A stretch of DNA of 64,000 nt from CAVQOB01 sp963714325 (GCA_963714325.1 CAVQOB010000007.1:62001-126000); one strand, 5' to 3'. Shown: positions 10,204-25,200, numbered from the stretch's first letter. The notes: generated by a model from the letters alone, not told the origin. Numbers and translations are program-made.

Positions 10204-10297
10204 AGAGTACAGCTGGTTGCCATCAGGGATCGGCGGACGTTCAGCACGGCAGACCGCGCCGCTTCGGGGCCCGGACTGCAGGTCGAGGGCAATGCAC

Positions 10298-12895
10298 ATG
10301 AACATCGAAAATTATACCGATCGCGCCAAAGGGTTCCTGCAGTCCGCACAAAGTCTCGCCCTCCGGGAAGGCCATCAGCAGTTCGCCACCGAACACTTGC
10401 TGAAAGTACTGCTGGACGATGCCGAAGGCCTGGCCGCCGGCCTCATCCGCCGCGCCGGTGGCCGCCCCGACGATGCGATGCGATCGACCGAATTGGCACT
10501 CGCCAAGCGACCGAAGGTCTCCGGTGGCGGCGCCGGCCAAGTCTATCTGGCGCCCGAGCTGGCGCGGGCGTTTGATCAAGCGCAAAAGATCGCCGAGAAA
10601 GCCGGCGACAAGTTCGTCACCGTCGAACGTCTGCTGTTGGCGCTCACGATGGAGCCAACCGGCGAAGCCTACACAGCGCTCAAGAACGCCGGCGTTACGC
10701 CCGCCAGCCTCAACACCGCAATCAACGATCTGCGCAAGGGCCGCACCGCCGACAGTGCCTCCGCCGAGCAGGGCTATGACGCCTTGAAGCGCTACGCCCG
10801 GGATCTGACCGCAGCCGCCGCCGAAGGCAAGATCGATCCCGTCATCGGCCGCGACGAGGAAATCCGCCGCACCATCCAGGTACTGTCGCGCCGCACCAAG
10901 AACAATCCCGTCCTGATTGGCGAGCCGGGCGTCGGCAAGACCGCGATCGCCGAAGGTTTGGCGCAGCGCATCGTCAAGGGCGACGTGCCGGAAAGCTTGA
11001 AGGATAAGAAGCTGCTGGCGCTCGATATGGGCGCACTGATTGCCGGCGCCAAGTATCGCGGCGAATTCGAAGAACGCCTGAAGCATGTTCTCGCCGAAGT
11101 GCAGGCGGCCGAAGGTGGCGTCGTGCTGTTCATCGATGAAATGCACACCCTCGTCGGCGCCGGCAAGTCGGAAGGCGCCATGGACGCGTCCAATCTTCTG
11201 AAGCCGGCATTGGCGCGCGGCGATCTCCACTGCGTCGGCGCCACGACCTTGGCCGAATACCGCAAGCACGTCGAAAAGGATGCAGCCCTCGCGCGGCGCT
11301 TCCAGCCGGTCTTCGTCGCCGAACCGACCGTCGAAGACACGGTATCGATCCTGCGCGGCCTGAAGGAGAAGTACGAGCAGCATCACAAGGTGCGCATTTC
11401 GGATTCAGCGCTTGTCGCCGCCGCAACCCTCTCCAATCGCTACATCACCGACCGTTTCCTCCCCGACAAGGCGATCGATCTCGTTGACGAGGCCGCGTCA
11501 CGCCTGCGCATGCAGGTCGACAGCAAGCCCGAAGAACTCGACAACATCGATCGCGACATCGTGCGTCTCAAGATCGAGTCCGAAGCTCTCAAGAAGGAAA
11601 CCGACGCCGCCTCCAAGGATCGCCTCGGTCGCCTGCAGAAAGAACTGTCGGACCTCGAAGAGCGATCGCAATCCCTGACCGCCCGTTGGCAGGGCGAGAA
11701 GGATAAGCTCGGAAAAGCCGCCGACTTCAAGACCAAGCTCGATGGCCTGCGTAATGAATTGGCGCAGGCGCAGCGTCGCGGCGAGTTCCAACGTGCTGGC
11801 GAGTTGACCTATGCCATCATCCCGAAACTCGAAGCGGAGTTGAAGGCCATCGAGGCGATGGGCGATGGCGCCAATCTGATGGAAGAGACCGTGACGCCCG
11901 ATCATGTCGCCGGCATTGTGTCGCGCTGGACCGGCATTCCCGTCGATAAGATGCTCGAAGGTGAACGCGACAAGCTCCTCGCAATGGAAGTCGCGATCTC
12001 AAAACGCGTCATCGGCCAGCAGGAAGCCATTGCCGCCGTCTCGACCGCCGTCCGCCGCGCCCGCGCTGGGCTGCAGGACCCCAATCGCCCGATCGGCTCA
12101 TTTATGTTTCTGGGACCGACCGGCGTCGGCAAAACCGAATTGACAAAGGCCCTGGCGCAATTCCTGTTTGACGATGAAACCGCCATGGTCCGCGTCGACA
12201 TGAGCGAATACATGGAGAAGCACTCGGTTGCGCGGCTGATCGGCGCGCCACCGGGCTACGTCGGCTACGAGGAAGGCGGCGCCTTGACCGAAGCCGTTCG
12301 CCGCCGGCCCTATCAGGTCGTGCTCTTCGACGAAATCGAGAAGGCCCACAGCGACGTCTTCAACGTTCTTCTGCAGGTGCTTGACGATGGCCGTCTGACC
12401 GATGGGCAAGGCCGCACCGTCGACTTCAAGAATGTGCTGATCATCATGACATCGAACCTCGGTTCTGAGTATCTGGTCAATCAGCCGGACGGAGAGGATA
12501 GCGATGCCGTGCGCGACCTTGTCATGGGCGAGGTCAAGGCGCGCTTCCGCCCCGAGTTCCTCAATCGGCTCGATGAGATCGTACTCTTCCATCGCCTGCG
12601 CCGCGAGCAAATGGCAGCGATCGTCGATGTCCAGATGATGAGGTTGGTGAAATTGCTGGCTGACCGAAAAATCAGCATTGAACTGTCGCCCGATGCGCGG
12701 ACCTGGCTGGCCAATAGCGGCTATGATCCGGCTTACGGCGCCCGGCCGCTGAAGCGCGTGCTACAGAAAGCCATCCAGGACCCGCTGGCCGAGGCGATCC
12801 TCGCCGGACGCATCAAGGACGGCGATAACGTCAACGTCGGCGTCTCAGCCGGTCGCATCACATTCAACGGTGTCGCAGTGAAAGCCGCAGCATGA
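10298..12895 (+). CDS. clpB: ATP-dependent disaggregase ClpB
   Basis: ClpB is the hexameric cytosolic chaperone that pulls polypeptides out of aggregates with DnaK. The order is complete: Clp N-domain (about residues 1-145), first AAA+ module with Walker A GEPGVGKT near residue 208, coiled-coil middle domain (about 400-520), then second AAA+ module with Walker A GPTGVGKT near residue 605. The C-terminal domain follows. At 865 residues it has the normal length. The frame extends upstream to 10217, but the family start is MNIENYTDRAKGFLQSAQ. The ATG at 10298, with GAGGG about nine bases before it, is therefore chosen; an ATG two codons earlier is possible. It is convergent with the M23 peptidase gene, 12 bases apart. 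Confidence 0.97.
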   Translation: MNIENYTDRAKGFLQSAQSLALREGHQQFATEHLLKVLLDDAEGLAAGLIRRAGGRPDDAMRSTELALAKRPKVSGGGAGQVYLAPELARAFDQAQKIAEKAGDKFVTVERLLLALTMEPTGEAYTALKNAGVTPASLNTAINDLRKGRTADSASAEQGYDALKRYARDLTAAAAEGKIDPVIGRDEEIRRTIQVLSRRTKNNPVLIGEPGVGKTAIAEGLAQRIVKGDVPESLKDKKLLALDMGALIAGAKYRGEFEERLKHVLAEVQAAEGGVVLFIDEMHTLVGAGKSEGAMDASNLLKPALARGDLHCVGATTLAEYRKHVEKDAALARRFQPVFVAEPTVEDTVSILRGLKEKYEQHHKVRISDSALVAAATLSNRYITDRFLPDKAIDLVDEAASRLRMQVDSKPEELDNIDRDIVRLKIESEALKKETDAASKDRLGRLQKELSDLEERSQSLTARWQGEKDKLGKAADFKTKLDGLRNELAQAQRRGEFQRAGELTYAIIPKLEAELKAIEAMGDGANLMEETVTPDHVAGIVSRWTGIPVDKMLEGERDKLLAMEVAISKRVIGQQEAIAAVSTAVRRARAGLQDPNRPIGSFMFLGPTGVGKTELTKALAQFLFDDETAMVRVDMSEYMEKHSVARLIGAPPGYVGYEEGGALTEAVRRRPYQVVLFDEIEKAHSDVFNVLLQVLDDGRLTDGQGRTVDFKNVLIIMTSNLGSEYLVNQPDGEDSDAVRDLVMGEVKARFRPEFLNRLDEIVLFHRLRREQMAAIVDVQMMRLVKLLADRKISIELSPDARTWLANSGYDPAYGARPLKRVLQKAIQDPLAEAILAGRIKDGDNVNVGVSAGRITFNGVAVKAAA

Positions 12896-12907
12896 TGCAA
12901 GCAATCG

Positions 12908-14953
12908 TCATCGCTGCGGTTGCACTTCCGACACCTTGACCGGATTACGCCGCATCAACTCGTCGATGCGCAGGCGTTCCTTCTGAAAATCCTGCAGCGC
13001 CTTGCCGGCAAGCTTACGGTCCTTTGGCACCTGGATTGTCGTCGGATCGACGTGCTGATTGTTGACCAACACTTCAAAATGGAGATGCGGACCCGATGAC
13101 AAGCCGGTATTGCCGAGATATCCGATAATCTGCCCATGGCTGACGCGAACGCCTTCGCTGATGCCGGACGCGAACCGGTTCATGTGCGCGTAGCTGGTTT
13201 TGTACCCGTTGGCATGGCGGATGCGGATGTAGTTGCCATAATCGCCTTTGCGGCCGGCTTCCTCGACAGTTCCAGCACCAGCCGCCATGATCGGCGTCCC
13301 AATCGGTCCAGACCAGTCGACGCCCGCATGCATGCGCAGGTATCCGAGCAAGGGATGCCGCCGCATCCCGAAGCCAGACGCGAAACGCAGGCCTTCGCCG
13401 CGCACGGGCTGCCGCATCAGGAACTTGCGGCTGGTGCTGCCGGACTCGTCATAGAAATCAACCAAGCCCTCGCCATTCCGGAAACGATAGAATCTCTGTG
13501 CCTCGCCGGCCGTCGCAATCGATGTCGCGAGAAGATCGCCAAGTCCGCCATCGGCACCGCGCTCTTCATCCTTCATGTCGAAGAACAATTCAACCGTATC
13601 GCCGCCGCGCACACGTCGCCGAAAATCCGTTTCGTAGGCATGAATGCGCAAAATCTGCTGGATCGTATCAGCACTCAGCCCCTGCGAAACCGCCGCGTGA
13701 TAGAGGCTCGCATAGATGCTGGACGCCTGCGGCAGATCCTCGTTGCCAAGTGCAGCGCGCACAATTCGCTCATCGAGCGGCGATGTGCTGGCAGTGAATT
13801 CGCCGGCCGAATTCCGGGCGATCGTGACCTTGTGATCGTGCGCCTCACCGAACACGCTGACACGCACGGGTTCGAGCCGGTTGGTCCGCGTGACCGAAGG
13901 TACCAGTGTCACATGCACTTCATTGCCGGGAGTGAGCGCATTGTCAGCCAGGATCGTCCGAGCCAATTCCACCATCGCTCGAATTTGCCAGCTTTCGCCG
14001 CCAAGCCGTGAAAGGATGCGCGTCAGCGTCTCACCCTTTTGCGCTTTGACGACGCGCACTTCCCGGGCTTCCAGTTCGTCCGTCAACTCCTCGCCTTCGA
14101 CGACCGATTTGGCCAGCGCGATCGTGTTCGGCGGCAACGGCTCCGGCTTGCCGCGGGCCGACCGTTCGGCGAGGATATCCTGCGGCGACTTCTTCTCGGT
14201 ACCTTCCGCTTGAAATCCCGGGCGGATCGCGTTGGCTGGATCCTCGTCAGCCGCATCTTGCGCCCGCGTGACGATGTCAGCCACCTCTTGCGTCGCCAAC
14301 TCCTGCCCGTCCTCGCCCGTCAGGATCCCGCCGAGCAACTCGACGACTTTGACATGGACGTCCTGTGCCTCGTCGCCCGCGGGTGCTCCATCTGCGCGGC
14401 CTGGGCTGGCATAAAGTTTGTAGGGATTGAACGGCGGTATGGCCTCCGCCTGCCGTGCCGGGATTGGTGCCAATCGAGCGACCACGCGAGCATAGGACTT
14501 GTTGACGATCTTCTCGCGATTGCCGACTTGGCGCCGCATCGAGTCATGGATGATGTACTTCGTCGAGACTGCGCCGGCGCTCGCGACCATGCGGTCGGTT
14601 TTGGGCACAGCCCAGTTCAAACCGCCGTCCCGCGACGCCGGGAGTTTGAACGTCGAAAGCGGGATCTCTGTTTGCCGCTGCACCGTCGGCAGTATGCCGC
14701 CCGAGATATCGCGACTATCGATCGATCCCACGATGGCAACCACAATGGCGACCGCACCGACTCCGGCCGCCAGGAACGTGCTGAGCAGCCACCGGAACCG
14801 GCCGCTTCCTCGCGTTTCGGCGTGGTCACTGGAATAGACGCCGCTTTGGCGCAGCCCCGTTCGGCGACGCAGCCCTGAATGTGGGACACGCTCTAAATCA
14901 CGCGCCGCATGGCGGCGGCGTTGGGCAAGCGGAGCATGTCGCCTGCTATCCAT
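12908..14953 (-). CDS. Membrane-anchored M23 family metallopeptidase
   Basis: The protein has a basic cytoplasmic N-terminus and one transmembrane segment near residue 65 (FLAAGVGAVAIVVAIVGSI). A long periplasmic region follows, with a LysM-like/OapA-like stretch around VVKAQKGETLTRILSRLGG. A C-terminal LytM/M23 domain has zinc ligands in HAGVDW and in GPHLHFEV. Proteins of this type are D,D-endopeptidases that cut peptidoglycan cross-links during growth or division. All metal ligands appear present, so it is probably active rather than a regulatory pseudoenzyme. I start it at the ATG at 14953, giving 681 residues; an upstream extension to 15076 has low-complexity sequence unlike a real N-terminus. 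It is convergent with clpB. Confidence 0.85.
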   Translation of the reverse strand: MDSRRHAPLAQRRRHAARDLERVPHSGLRRRTGLRQSGVYSSDHAETRGSGRFRWLLSTFLAAGVGAVAIVVAIVGSIDSRDISGGILPTVQRQTEIPLSTFKLPASRDGGLNWAVPKTDRMVASAGAVSTKYIIHDSMRRQVGNREKIVNKSYARVVARLAPIPARQAEAIPPFNPYKLYASPGRADGAPAGDEAQDVHVKVVELLGGILTGEDGQELATQEVADIVTRAQDAADEDPANAIRPGFQAEGTEKKSPQDILAERSARGKPEPLPPNTIALAKSVVEGEELTDELEAREVRVVKAQKGETLTRILSRLGGESWQIRAMVELARTILADNALTPGNEVHVTLVPSVTRTNRLEPVRVSVFGEAHDHKVTIARNSAGEFTASTSPLDERIVRAALGNEDLPQASSIYASLYHAAVSQGLSADTIQQILRIHAYETDFRRRVRGGDTVELFFDMKDEERGADGGLGDLLATSIATAGEAQRFYRFRNGEGLVDFYDESGSTSRKFLMRQPVRGEGLRFASGFGMRRHPLLGYLRMHAGVDWSGPIGTPIMAAGAGTVEEAGRKGDYGNYIRIRHANGYKTSYAHMNRFASGISEGVRVSHGQIIGYLGNTGLSSGPHLHFEVLVNNQHVDPTTIQVPKDRKLAGKALQDFQKERLRIDELMRRNPVKVSEVQPQR

Positions 14954-15316
14954 TAACCGTTCACTGCCCCCAAATGGTGCGCACCGCGCCTCGTGTTGTA
15001 AGCCAAACGCACCACAGCACACCCGCACGCTCGACAATGACTGAACGCACCGGCGCGAATTTTCGCCCCAAATCACTCTACACCAAAAACATGCCGAGCA
15101 CTTGTGTCCAGATCAGGGCGGCGCAAATTTCAACCTATGCCGATCAGGACGCAATAAATTGCGCTGCACCAAACATGCTCTGGAGCCAATTATCCACAGC
15201 CGCATGTCGTCCAGCGGCGGCTTAAATTTGAACAATTAAATCAGCGCACTGGCGACAATTGCTGCGCCGCATCACACGTCATGCTGAAGAAATATGAAAA
15301 AAATCCACAAAGGCAG

Positions 15317-15345
15317 TTGACACCAGGGGCGTCTTCCTATTTATT
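15317..15345 (+). promoter_or_regulatory. Candidate rRNA operon promoter
   Basis: A perfect TTGACA is followed after 17 bases by TTTATT (or after 15 bases by TATTTA). It lies about 400 bases before 16S rRNA, a usual distance, and is the best sigma-70-type match in this gap. Confidence 0.5.
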
Positions 15346-15493
15346 CCAACTCGTTGCGAGGCACTGAGTGCCCCGCGCCCTACGGGGCAGCAAACACTAT
15401 GATTGAGCGCAAAGCGCAACGGGGAAGCTCGGTGCATGCTTTGTTTTCGTCCGGCGGGTCTTGAAAGAGGCTCAGCTAGAAGTGGCGCTGTCT

Positions 15494-15506
15494 TGGCTCT
15501 TTGACA
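15494..15506 (+). promoter_or_regulatory. boxA-like antitermination site in the rrn leader
   Basis: TGGCTCTTTGACA matches the boxA consensus TGCTCTTTAACA at 10 of 12 positions. It is placed in the leader before 16S, where the Nus factor complex loads. Confidence 0.55.
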
Positions 15507-15724
15507 TTGTTGTTTGAAGAAAGAGAAACGCAGGCGGCGGAGTCCTGGCGGATCACTTGGGGAAACCTGAGAGATCGACACAAACTCTGGCGATACTGCG
15601 TTTCACACATCACCATGATGTTCTCTCCTTGGGGCAACCTGAGTGGGGGATGTCTATGTGAGGTGCCCGTTACGTAGAAGTCCTTGGAGCAGAATTCACT
15701 CCAAGTAGTCCAGATCATAACTTT

Positions 15725-17216
<1,492 letters not shown>

Positions 17217-17384
17217 GAGCTTTTCATGGCCCAGGCTTCGGCCCGGATCCCAGTTCAGTTCGTTTTTGGGATATATGGAACCGGTTTTAAATCGGCCGCG
17301 TTTCATCTTTTAAGCGGGACACCGCCGTCTTCGTTTCTCTTTCTTCACATGGACGCACACCGCGCACATGCCCTTTCTCGAATA

Positions 17385-17461
17385 GGGCCTGTAGCTCAGT
17401 TGGTTAGAGCGCGCGCTTGATAAGCGTGAGGTCGGAAGTTCAAATCTTCCCAGGCCCACCA
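17385..17461 (+). tRNA. tRNA-Ile (anticodon GAT)
   Basis: A complete cloverleaf starts GGGCCTGTAGCTCAGTTGG, has the anticodon loop CTTGATAAG, and ends with an acceptor arm pairing GGGCCTG with CAGGCCC and an encoded CCA. It lies in the 16S-23S spacer, as is usual. Confidence 0.98.
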
Positions 17462-17519
17462 CACATCTGTGGCGGGTGCCGGGAAAAAGCTCCGGCGCGT
17501 GGTGTATTGTTAGGGATAT

Positions 17520-17595
17520 GGGGCCATAGCTCAGCTGGGAGAGCGCGTGCTTTGCAAGCATGAGGTCGTCGGTTCGATCCCGTCTGGCTCCACCA
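17520..17595 (+). tRNA. tRNA-Ala (anticodon TGC)
   Basis: A complete cloverleaf starts GGGGCCATAGCTCAGCTGG with anticodon loop TTTGCAAGC. The acceptor arm GGGGCCA pairs with TGGCTCC, with one G-T pair, and CCA is encoded. It is the second spacer tRNA of the rrn operon. Confidence 0.98.
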
Positions 17596-17945
17596 TTTCT
17601 ACCCGCCAAGGGTTGGGTGTTGAGCCGGCGCGTGCTGCATCGACCAGCGCCTTTGACAGCCGTCCATGTGTAAGGAGATCGTTTTCCATTGGCTCAAGGT
17701 CAGTGGTTGTTTGACATCGTAAAGAAGGGATACACCCAGGGCGACAGAAGCCAAAGATCTGTCGTTGCCCGCAAGGGTCCGTCGACTGCGTAACCGCGCC
17801 GTCGCAGCGCGGGTGTATCTTGATGAAAACTGGTCTTTCTAAATGAAGACAACAATGCTTGCCCGCCGAGAATGGACGAGGCGAGCGTCACGCATTCCAA
17901 CGTGTGGCGCTGGTCGGATCCTGGGTGAGTATTGCTAATGAGAGC
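17596..17945 (+). other. 16S-23S internal transcribed spacer, distal part
   Basis: This 350-base transcribed spacer follows tRNA-Ala and has no further tRNA. A weak boxA-like motif, GCGCCTTTGACA, lies at 17647-17658. The last bases (GAGAGCGATCAAG) pair with the sequence just after 23S (CTTGATTGCTCTC), forming the 23S processing stem. Confidence 0.7.
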
Positions 17946-20775
<2,830 letters not shown>

Positions 20776-20949
20776 CTCTCATTAAGCAATGCTCATGCGG
20801 CGTTGCCTTTGAGGGTGGGCCAAAACCCAAAGTTCCCGGAGCAATCCGGGACGAGAATGCCTCGAAGGCAACTCAAGCAAGCTGGCTTGCGCGTTTCTTC
20901 CGCGCAGCCGATTTAGTCCAGGCCAGTTTTCATCGTCCCTTACTGCTTT

Positions 20950-21073
20950 GCCGACCTGGTGGTTCTGGCGGGGTGGCTGCACCCGATCCCATTCCGAACT
21001 CGGCCGTGAAACGCCCCAGCGCCGATGGTACTCCGTCTTAAGACGCGGGAGAGTAGGTCGCTGCCAGGTCTGC
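20950..21073 (+). rRNA. rrf: 5S ribosomal RNA
   Basis: The 5' arm GCCGACCTGG pairs with the 3' arm CCAGGTCTGC. Between them are the conserved CCGATCCCATTCCGAACTCGG and GGTACTCCGTCTTAAGACG segments of bacterial 5S. The 23S-5S gap holds strong hairpins that probably guide processing. Confidence 0.93.
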
Positions 21074-21129
21074 CAAGCAGTAAGAGACGATTGATCCTCA
21101 TCAAGCACCTTCTTTACGACACTCATGCG

Positions 21130-21166
21130 AAAACGCCGCCCGGGCTTCGATCCGGGCGGCGTTTTT
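21130..21166 (+). terminator. Intrinsic terminator of the rRNA operon
   Basis: A 14-bp stem (AAAACGCCGCCCGG with CCGGGCGGCGTTTT) with an 8-base loop ends in a T run. It lies 57 bases after 5S and 27 bases from the stop of the convergent BKACE gene. The A-rich left arm would give a T tail on the other strand too, so it may serve both genes. Confidence 0.88.
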
Positions 21167-21192
21167 GTGTTTGGGCCGACGCGGCAGCGCGC

Positions 21193-22080
21193 TTACATTC
21201 CTCGCCGCGCTCCCAGACCCAGCATCTGTCGCGCCTCGGCGGTGCTGGCGATGGTGCCGCCAAGTTCGCGGATGATGCGCACGGATTTCTCGACCAGGGC
21301 GGCGTTGCTCGGCGCGTGCTGGCCGCGCGCGATGTGGACCGTATCCTCCATGCCAATGCGGCAGTGGCCACCGAGGGTATAGGCCTGCGCCAGCATCTGG
21401 AAGGAATGGCGCCCGGGGCCGAACGCCGCCCAATTGCTCCCCTTCGGCAACATCCGTTGCGCCATCGCCAGCATCTCCGGCGTCGCCGGCATACCATACT
21501 TGAGGCCGGTGCAGATCTGGAACAGCGCCGGCATTTTCAGCGTGCCGTCGGCAACCAGTTCATTGGCGAGCACGATGTCGCCGGTGTCGAAGACTTCAAG
21601 TTCCGGCAAGGCGCCAGCGGCATACATCCCCTCGGCCATCAGCTTGACGTTGCGTGGCGAGTTGATGACGGCGCCACCGCCAAACCACATGGTGTTGAGA
21701 TCGAGCGTGCAGATTTCCGGCTTCAATTCGACGACGTGGGCGATGCGGGCGGCGGGCGTCGTCAAGGTTGTGGCCGGTGCAGCTTTGGCTGGGTCATCGT
21801 CGCTCGGCACGTAACGCCCACCCGGCCCCGTCGTCAGATTGATGATCACGTCGGTATCGCTGCGGCGCAGGCGTTGCACCACCTCGCGATAATAGGCGAG
21901 GTTCATGCTGGGCACGCCGGTGTCCGGTTCGCGGACGTGGATATGGCAGATGGCGGCACCCGCCTTGACCGCGCCGATGCAGGCGTCGGCGATTTCCTCA
22001 GGGCTAACGGGCAGTGCCGGGTTGTGCTGGCGCGTCGGGAAGGTGCCGGTGACGGCGCAGGTGAGAATGGTGGGGTTCAT
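21193..22080 (-). CDS. BKACE family beta-keto acid cleavage enzyme (DUF849)
   Basis: The 295-residue protein belongs to the beta-keto acid cleavage enzyme family, founded by 3-keto-5-aminohexanoate cleavage enzyme Kce. These zinc enzymes condense a beta-keto acid with acetyl-CoA and yield a CoA ester plus acetoacetate. The zinc ligands His46 and His48 are in CHIHVREPDTG, and the later conserved GMEDT near residue 230 supplies the glutamate. The TIM-barrel strands are in order and the length is normal. There is no lysine-fermentation neighbour (kal, kdd), so the physiological substrate is unlikely to be 3-keto-5-aminohexanoate; carnitine or another beta-keto acid is as likely. The gene stands alone between the rrn operon and a GNAT gene. 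Confidence 0.88.
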   Translation of the reverse strand: MNPTILTCAVTGTFPTRQHNPALPVSPEEIADACIGAVKAGAAICHIHVREPDTGVPSMNLAYYREVVQRLRRSDTDVIINLTTGPGGRYVPSDDDPAKAAPATTLTTPAARIAHVVELKPEICTLDLNTMWFGGGAVINSPRNVKLMAEGMYAAGALPELEVFDTGDIVLANELVADGTLKMPALFQICTGLKYGMPATPEMLAMAQRMLPKGSNWAAFGPGRHSFQMLAQAYTLGGHCRIGMEDTVHIARGQHAPSNAALVEKSVRIIRELGGTIASTAEARQMLGLGARRGM

Positions 22081-22253
22081 GGGACTGAATTTCCCTCTCG
22101 TTGTGCGGTGCTCTCAGCGCTGGCGTGGATACCGCGTGCACCTCGACACTGCGGCAGCGCACGCGGCGTTGCAATATCGAAAACCGTGGCATCGCAACCA
22201 GAAATGGGCGCAATCCGAACGCTTGGCCGGCGCGCTTTGCGGCGAAACCAGCG

Positions 22254-22715
22254 CTACTTCAGGCGCAGTTTCATGCCGTGGTGGCTCGCAGTGAAGCCGA
22301 GGCGTTCGTAGAAGCGGCGGGTGCTGTCGCGGCGGGTATCGGTGGTCAGTTGGATCAGGACCACGCCGCGCACGAGGGCGCGGCGAATAGCATCCTGCAT
22401 CATGGCGCTGCCGAGGCCCGAGCCCCTGCAATCGCTAGCGATGCGCACGCTCTCGATCTGCGCGCGTTCGCCGCCCGAGAAGCTCAACCCGCGGATGAAG
22501 GTCAGCTGGTAGCAGCCAACGATGCGCTCGCCCCGCTCCGCGACCATCTGGATATTGTTCGGGTCGGCAGCGATGGCGCGGAACGCCGTCAGATACGTTT
22601 CACGCTCGGCTTCGAACAGCGGGTTGCGCGCGTGGCCAAATACGTCATCGTTCAGCAGCGCAACGATTGTCGGGAGATCGGCTTCGGTAGCGGGGCGGTA
22701 GGACAACTCGGCCAT
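22254..22715 (-). CDS. GNAT family N-acetyltransferase
   Basis: The 153-residue protein has the GNAT fold. The N-terminal segment is AELSYRPATEADLPTIVALL. The acetyl-CoA-binding pyrophosphate loop is IASDCRGSGLGSAMMQDAIRRA (motif A, R-G-x-G-L/S). The C-terminal FYERLGFTASHHGMKLRL is typical of this group. It transfers an acetyl group from acetyl-CoA to an amine, and the acceptor is unknown. The ATG at 22715 has AAAGGA six bases upstream. A terminator-like hairpin lies between it and groEL on the same strand, so it is probably a separate unit. Confidence 0.87.
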   Translation of the reverse strand: MAELSYRPATEADLPTIVALLNDDVFGHARNPLFEAERETYLTAFRAIAADPNNIQMVAERGERIVGCYQLTFIRGLSFSGGERAQIESVRIASDCRGSGLGSAMMQDAIRRALVRGVVLIQLTTDTRRDSTRRFYERLGFTASHHGMKLRLK

Positions 22716-22746
22716 CTGCAATCCTTTCCCCAGTGCGAAACAAGAT

Positions 22747-22772
22747 GGCCGCCGCAGTTTCCTGCGGCGGCC
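22747..22772 (-). terminator. Terminator hairpin after groEL
   Basis: An 11-bp perfect stem (GGCCGCCGCAG with CTGCGGCGGCC) with a 4-base loop lies 84 bases after the groEL stop. On the minus strand it is followed by ATCTTGTTTC, a moderate T-rich tail. Confidence 0.7.
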
Positions 22773-22856
22773 TCACTTTTCATGGCCCGTGGCGACTCTC
22801 GTTCCGAGAGTATTTCAGCTTGAACGCCTTCGCGTTCAGGCTGCCGCGCGCGTTCC

Positions 22857-24509
<1,653 letters not shown>

Positions 24510-24543
24510 GTGGGCTTGCTCCTTGGTGAAATACTGAAAATGG

Positions 24544-24644
24544 CGAGTGGTTGAGTGGTCAGTCGTGAGTGGTGAAGCGGGCTGTGAGGATCGGGTGGGG
24601 AGAAGATGGGGAGTGGCTTGACCACTCACCACTCACCACTCACG
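24544..24644 (-). repeat. Inverted and tandem repeats in the groES-groEL spacer
   Basis: One arm (24621-24643) is a tandem of the 7-base unit CACTCAC with joining CA. The other arm (24545-24573) carries the complementary GTGAGTGGT-type sequence, so several pairing registers of 15-20 bp are possible in the mRNA. About 45-50 bases separate the arms. Confidence 0.75.
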
Positions 24645-24648
24645 AACT

Positions 24649-24939
24649 TCACTTCTCGATCACACCCATGATGTCGCTCTCCTTCATGATCAGGAGATCC
24701 TTGCCGTCGATCTTGACTTCGGTGCCCGACCACTTGCCAAAAAGGATCTTGTCACCCTTCTTGATGTCGATCGGGATCAGCTTGCCGGCTTCGTCGCGAC
24801 CGCCGGGACCAACGGCGATGACGTCACCCTGGCTCGGCTTTTCGCCGGCTGTGTCGGGGATGATGATGCCACCAGCAGACTTCGTTTCGGCATCTGCACG
24901 CTTGACGACCACACGGTCGTGGAGGGGGCGGAATTTCAT
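24649..24939 (-). CDS. groES: Co-chaperonin GroES (10 kDa)
   Basis: GroES is the heptameric lid of the GroEL chamber. The 96-residue protein begins MKFRPLHDRVVVKRADAETK, has the mobile-loop segment TKSAGGIIIPDTAGEKP, and continues with GDVIAVGPGGRDEAGK. Length and motifs are standard. It is the first gene of the groESL operon and starts 79 bases downstream of the CIRCE operator. Confidence 0.98.
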   Translation of the reverse strand: MKFRPLHDRVVVKRADAETKSAGGIIIPDTAGEKPSQGDVIAVGPGGRDEAGKLIPIDIKKGDKILFGKWSGTEVKIDGKDLLIMKESDIMGVIEK

Positions 24940-25017
24940 GTGTGGAACTCACTCCATATCGGCGTCGCCGCTGCGTACGGCGCGCTAAGGGGTTGGATTT
25001 AATAAGTTTTATTGCTA

Positions 25018-25044
25018 ATAGCACTCATTGCAATAGAGTGCTAC
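25018..25044 (-). promoter_or_regulatory. CIRCE operator upstream of groESL
   Basis: The element is TAGCACTC, 9 bases, then GAGTGCTA, which matches eight of nine bases of each half-site of the consensus TTAGCACTC-N9-GAGTGCTAA. HrcA binds this operator to repress groESL without heat stress. No hrcA gene is in the window. Confidence 0.92.
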
Positions 25045-25200
25045 TTGCTGGGATGTAGATAATGTGGCCGACCCGCATCTGTCAAGTGCCGATCGCTCTG
25101 GTGGGCGACATTCGCGACGAACGGCGGTTAATGACCTTGATCGATCAATGGCGATTGCGCAAAGTCACCGCAAAAGACACTAAACTCAGGGAAACGCGCG

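Larger units (their letters stand above)
9835..10297. other. Intergenic region between the insertion sequence and clpB
   Basis: No protein gene is supported. The stretch holds a 34-base repeat unit (9869-9902), two small adjacent hairpins near 9966-9990, a palindromic repeat (10065-10115) and a weak heat-shock promoter candidate (10175-10203). It is probably the upstream regulatory region of clpB plus accumulated repeats. Confidence 0.7.
14954..15724. other. Region upstream of the rRNA operon
   Basis: No protein gene is supported between the M23 peptidase and 16S rRNA. The stretch contains the candidate rrn promoter (15317-15345), a boxA-like site (15494-15506) and the transcribed leader. 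AT-rich patches near 15215-15245 could be an upstream activator region. Confidence 0.6.

Noticed and set aside
10241..11386. Long open frame antisense to clpB (381 codons)
   Set aside because: It mirrors the codon structure of clpB, has no family similarity and no ribosome-binding site. High-GC genes often leave such open antisense frames.
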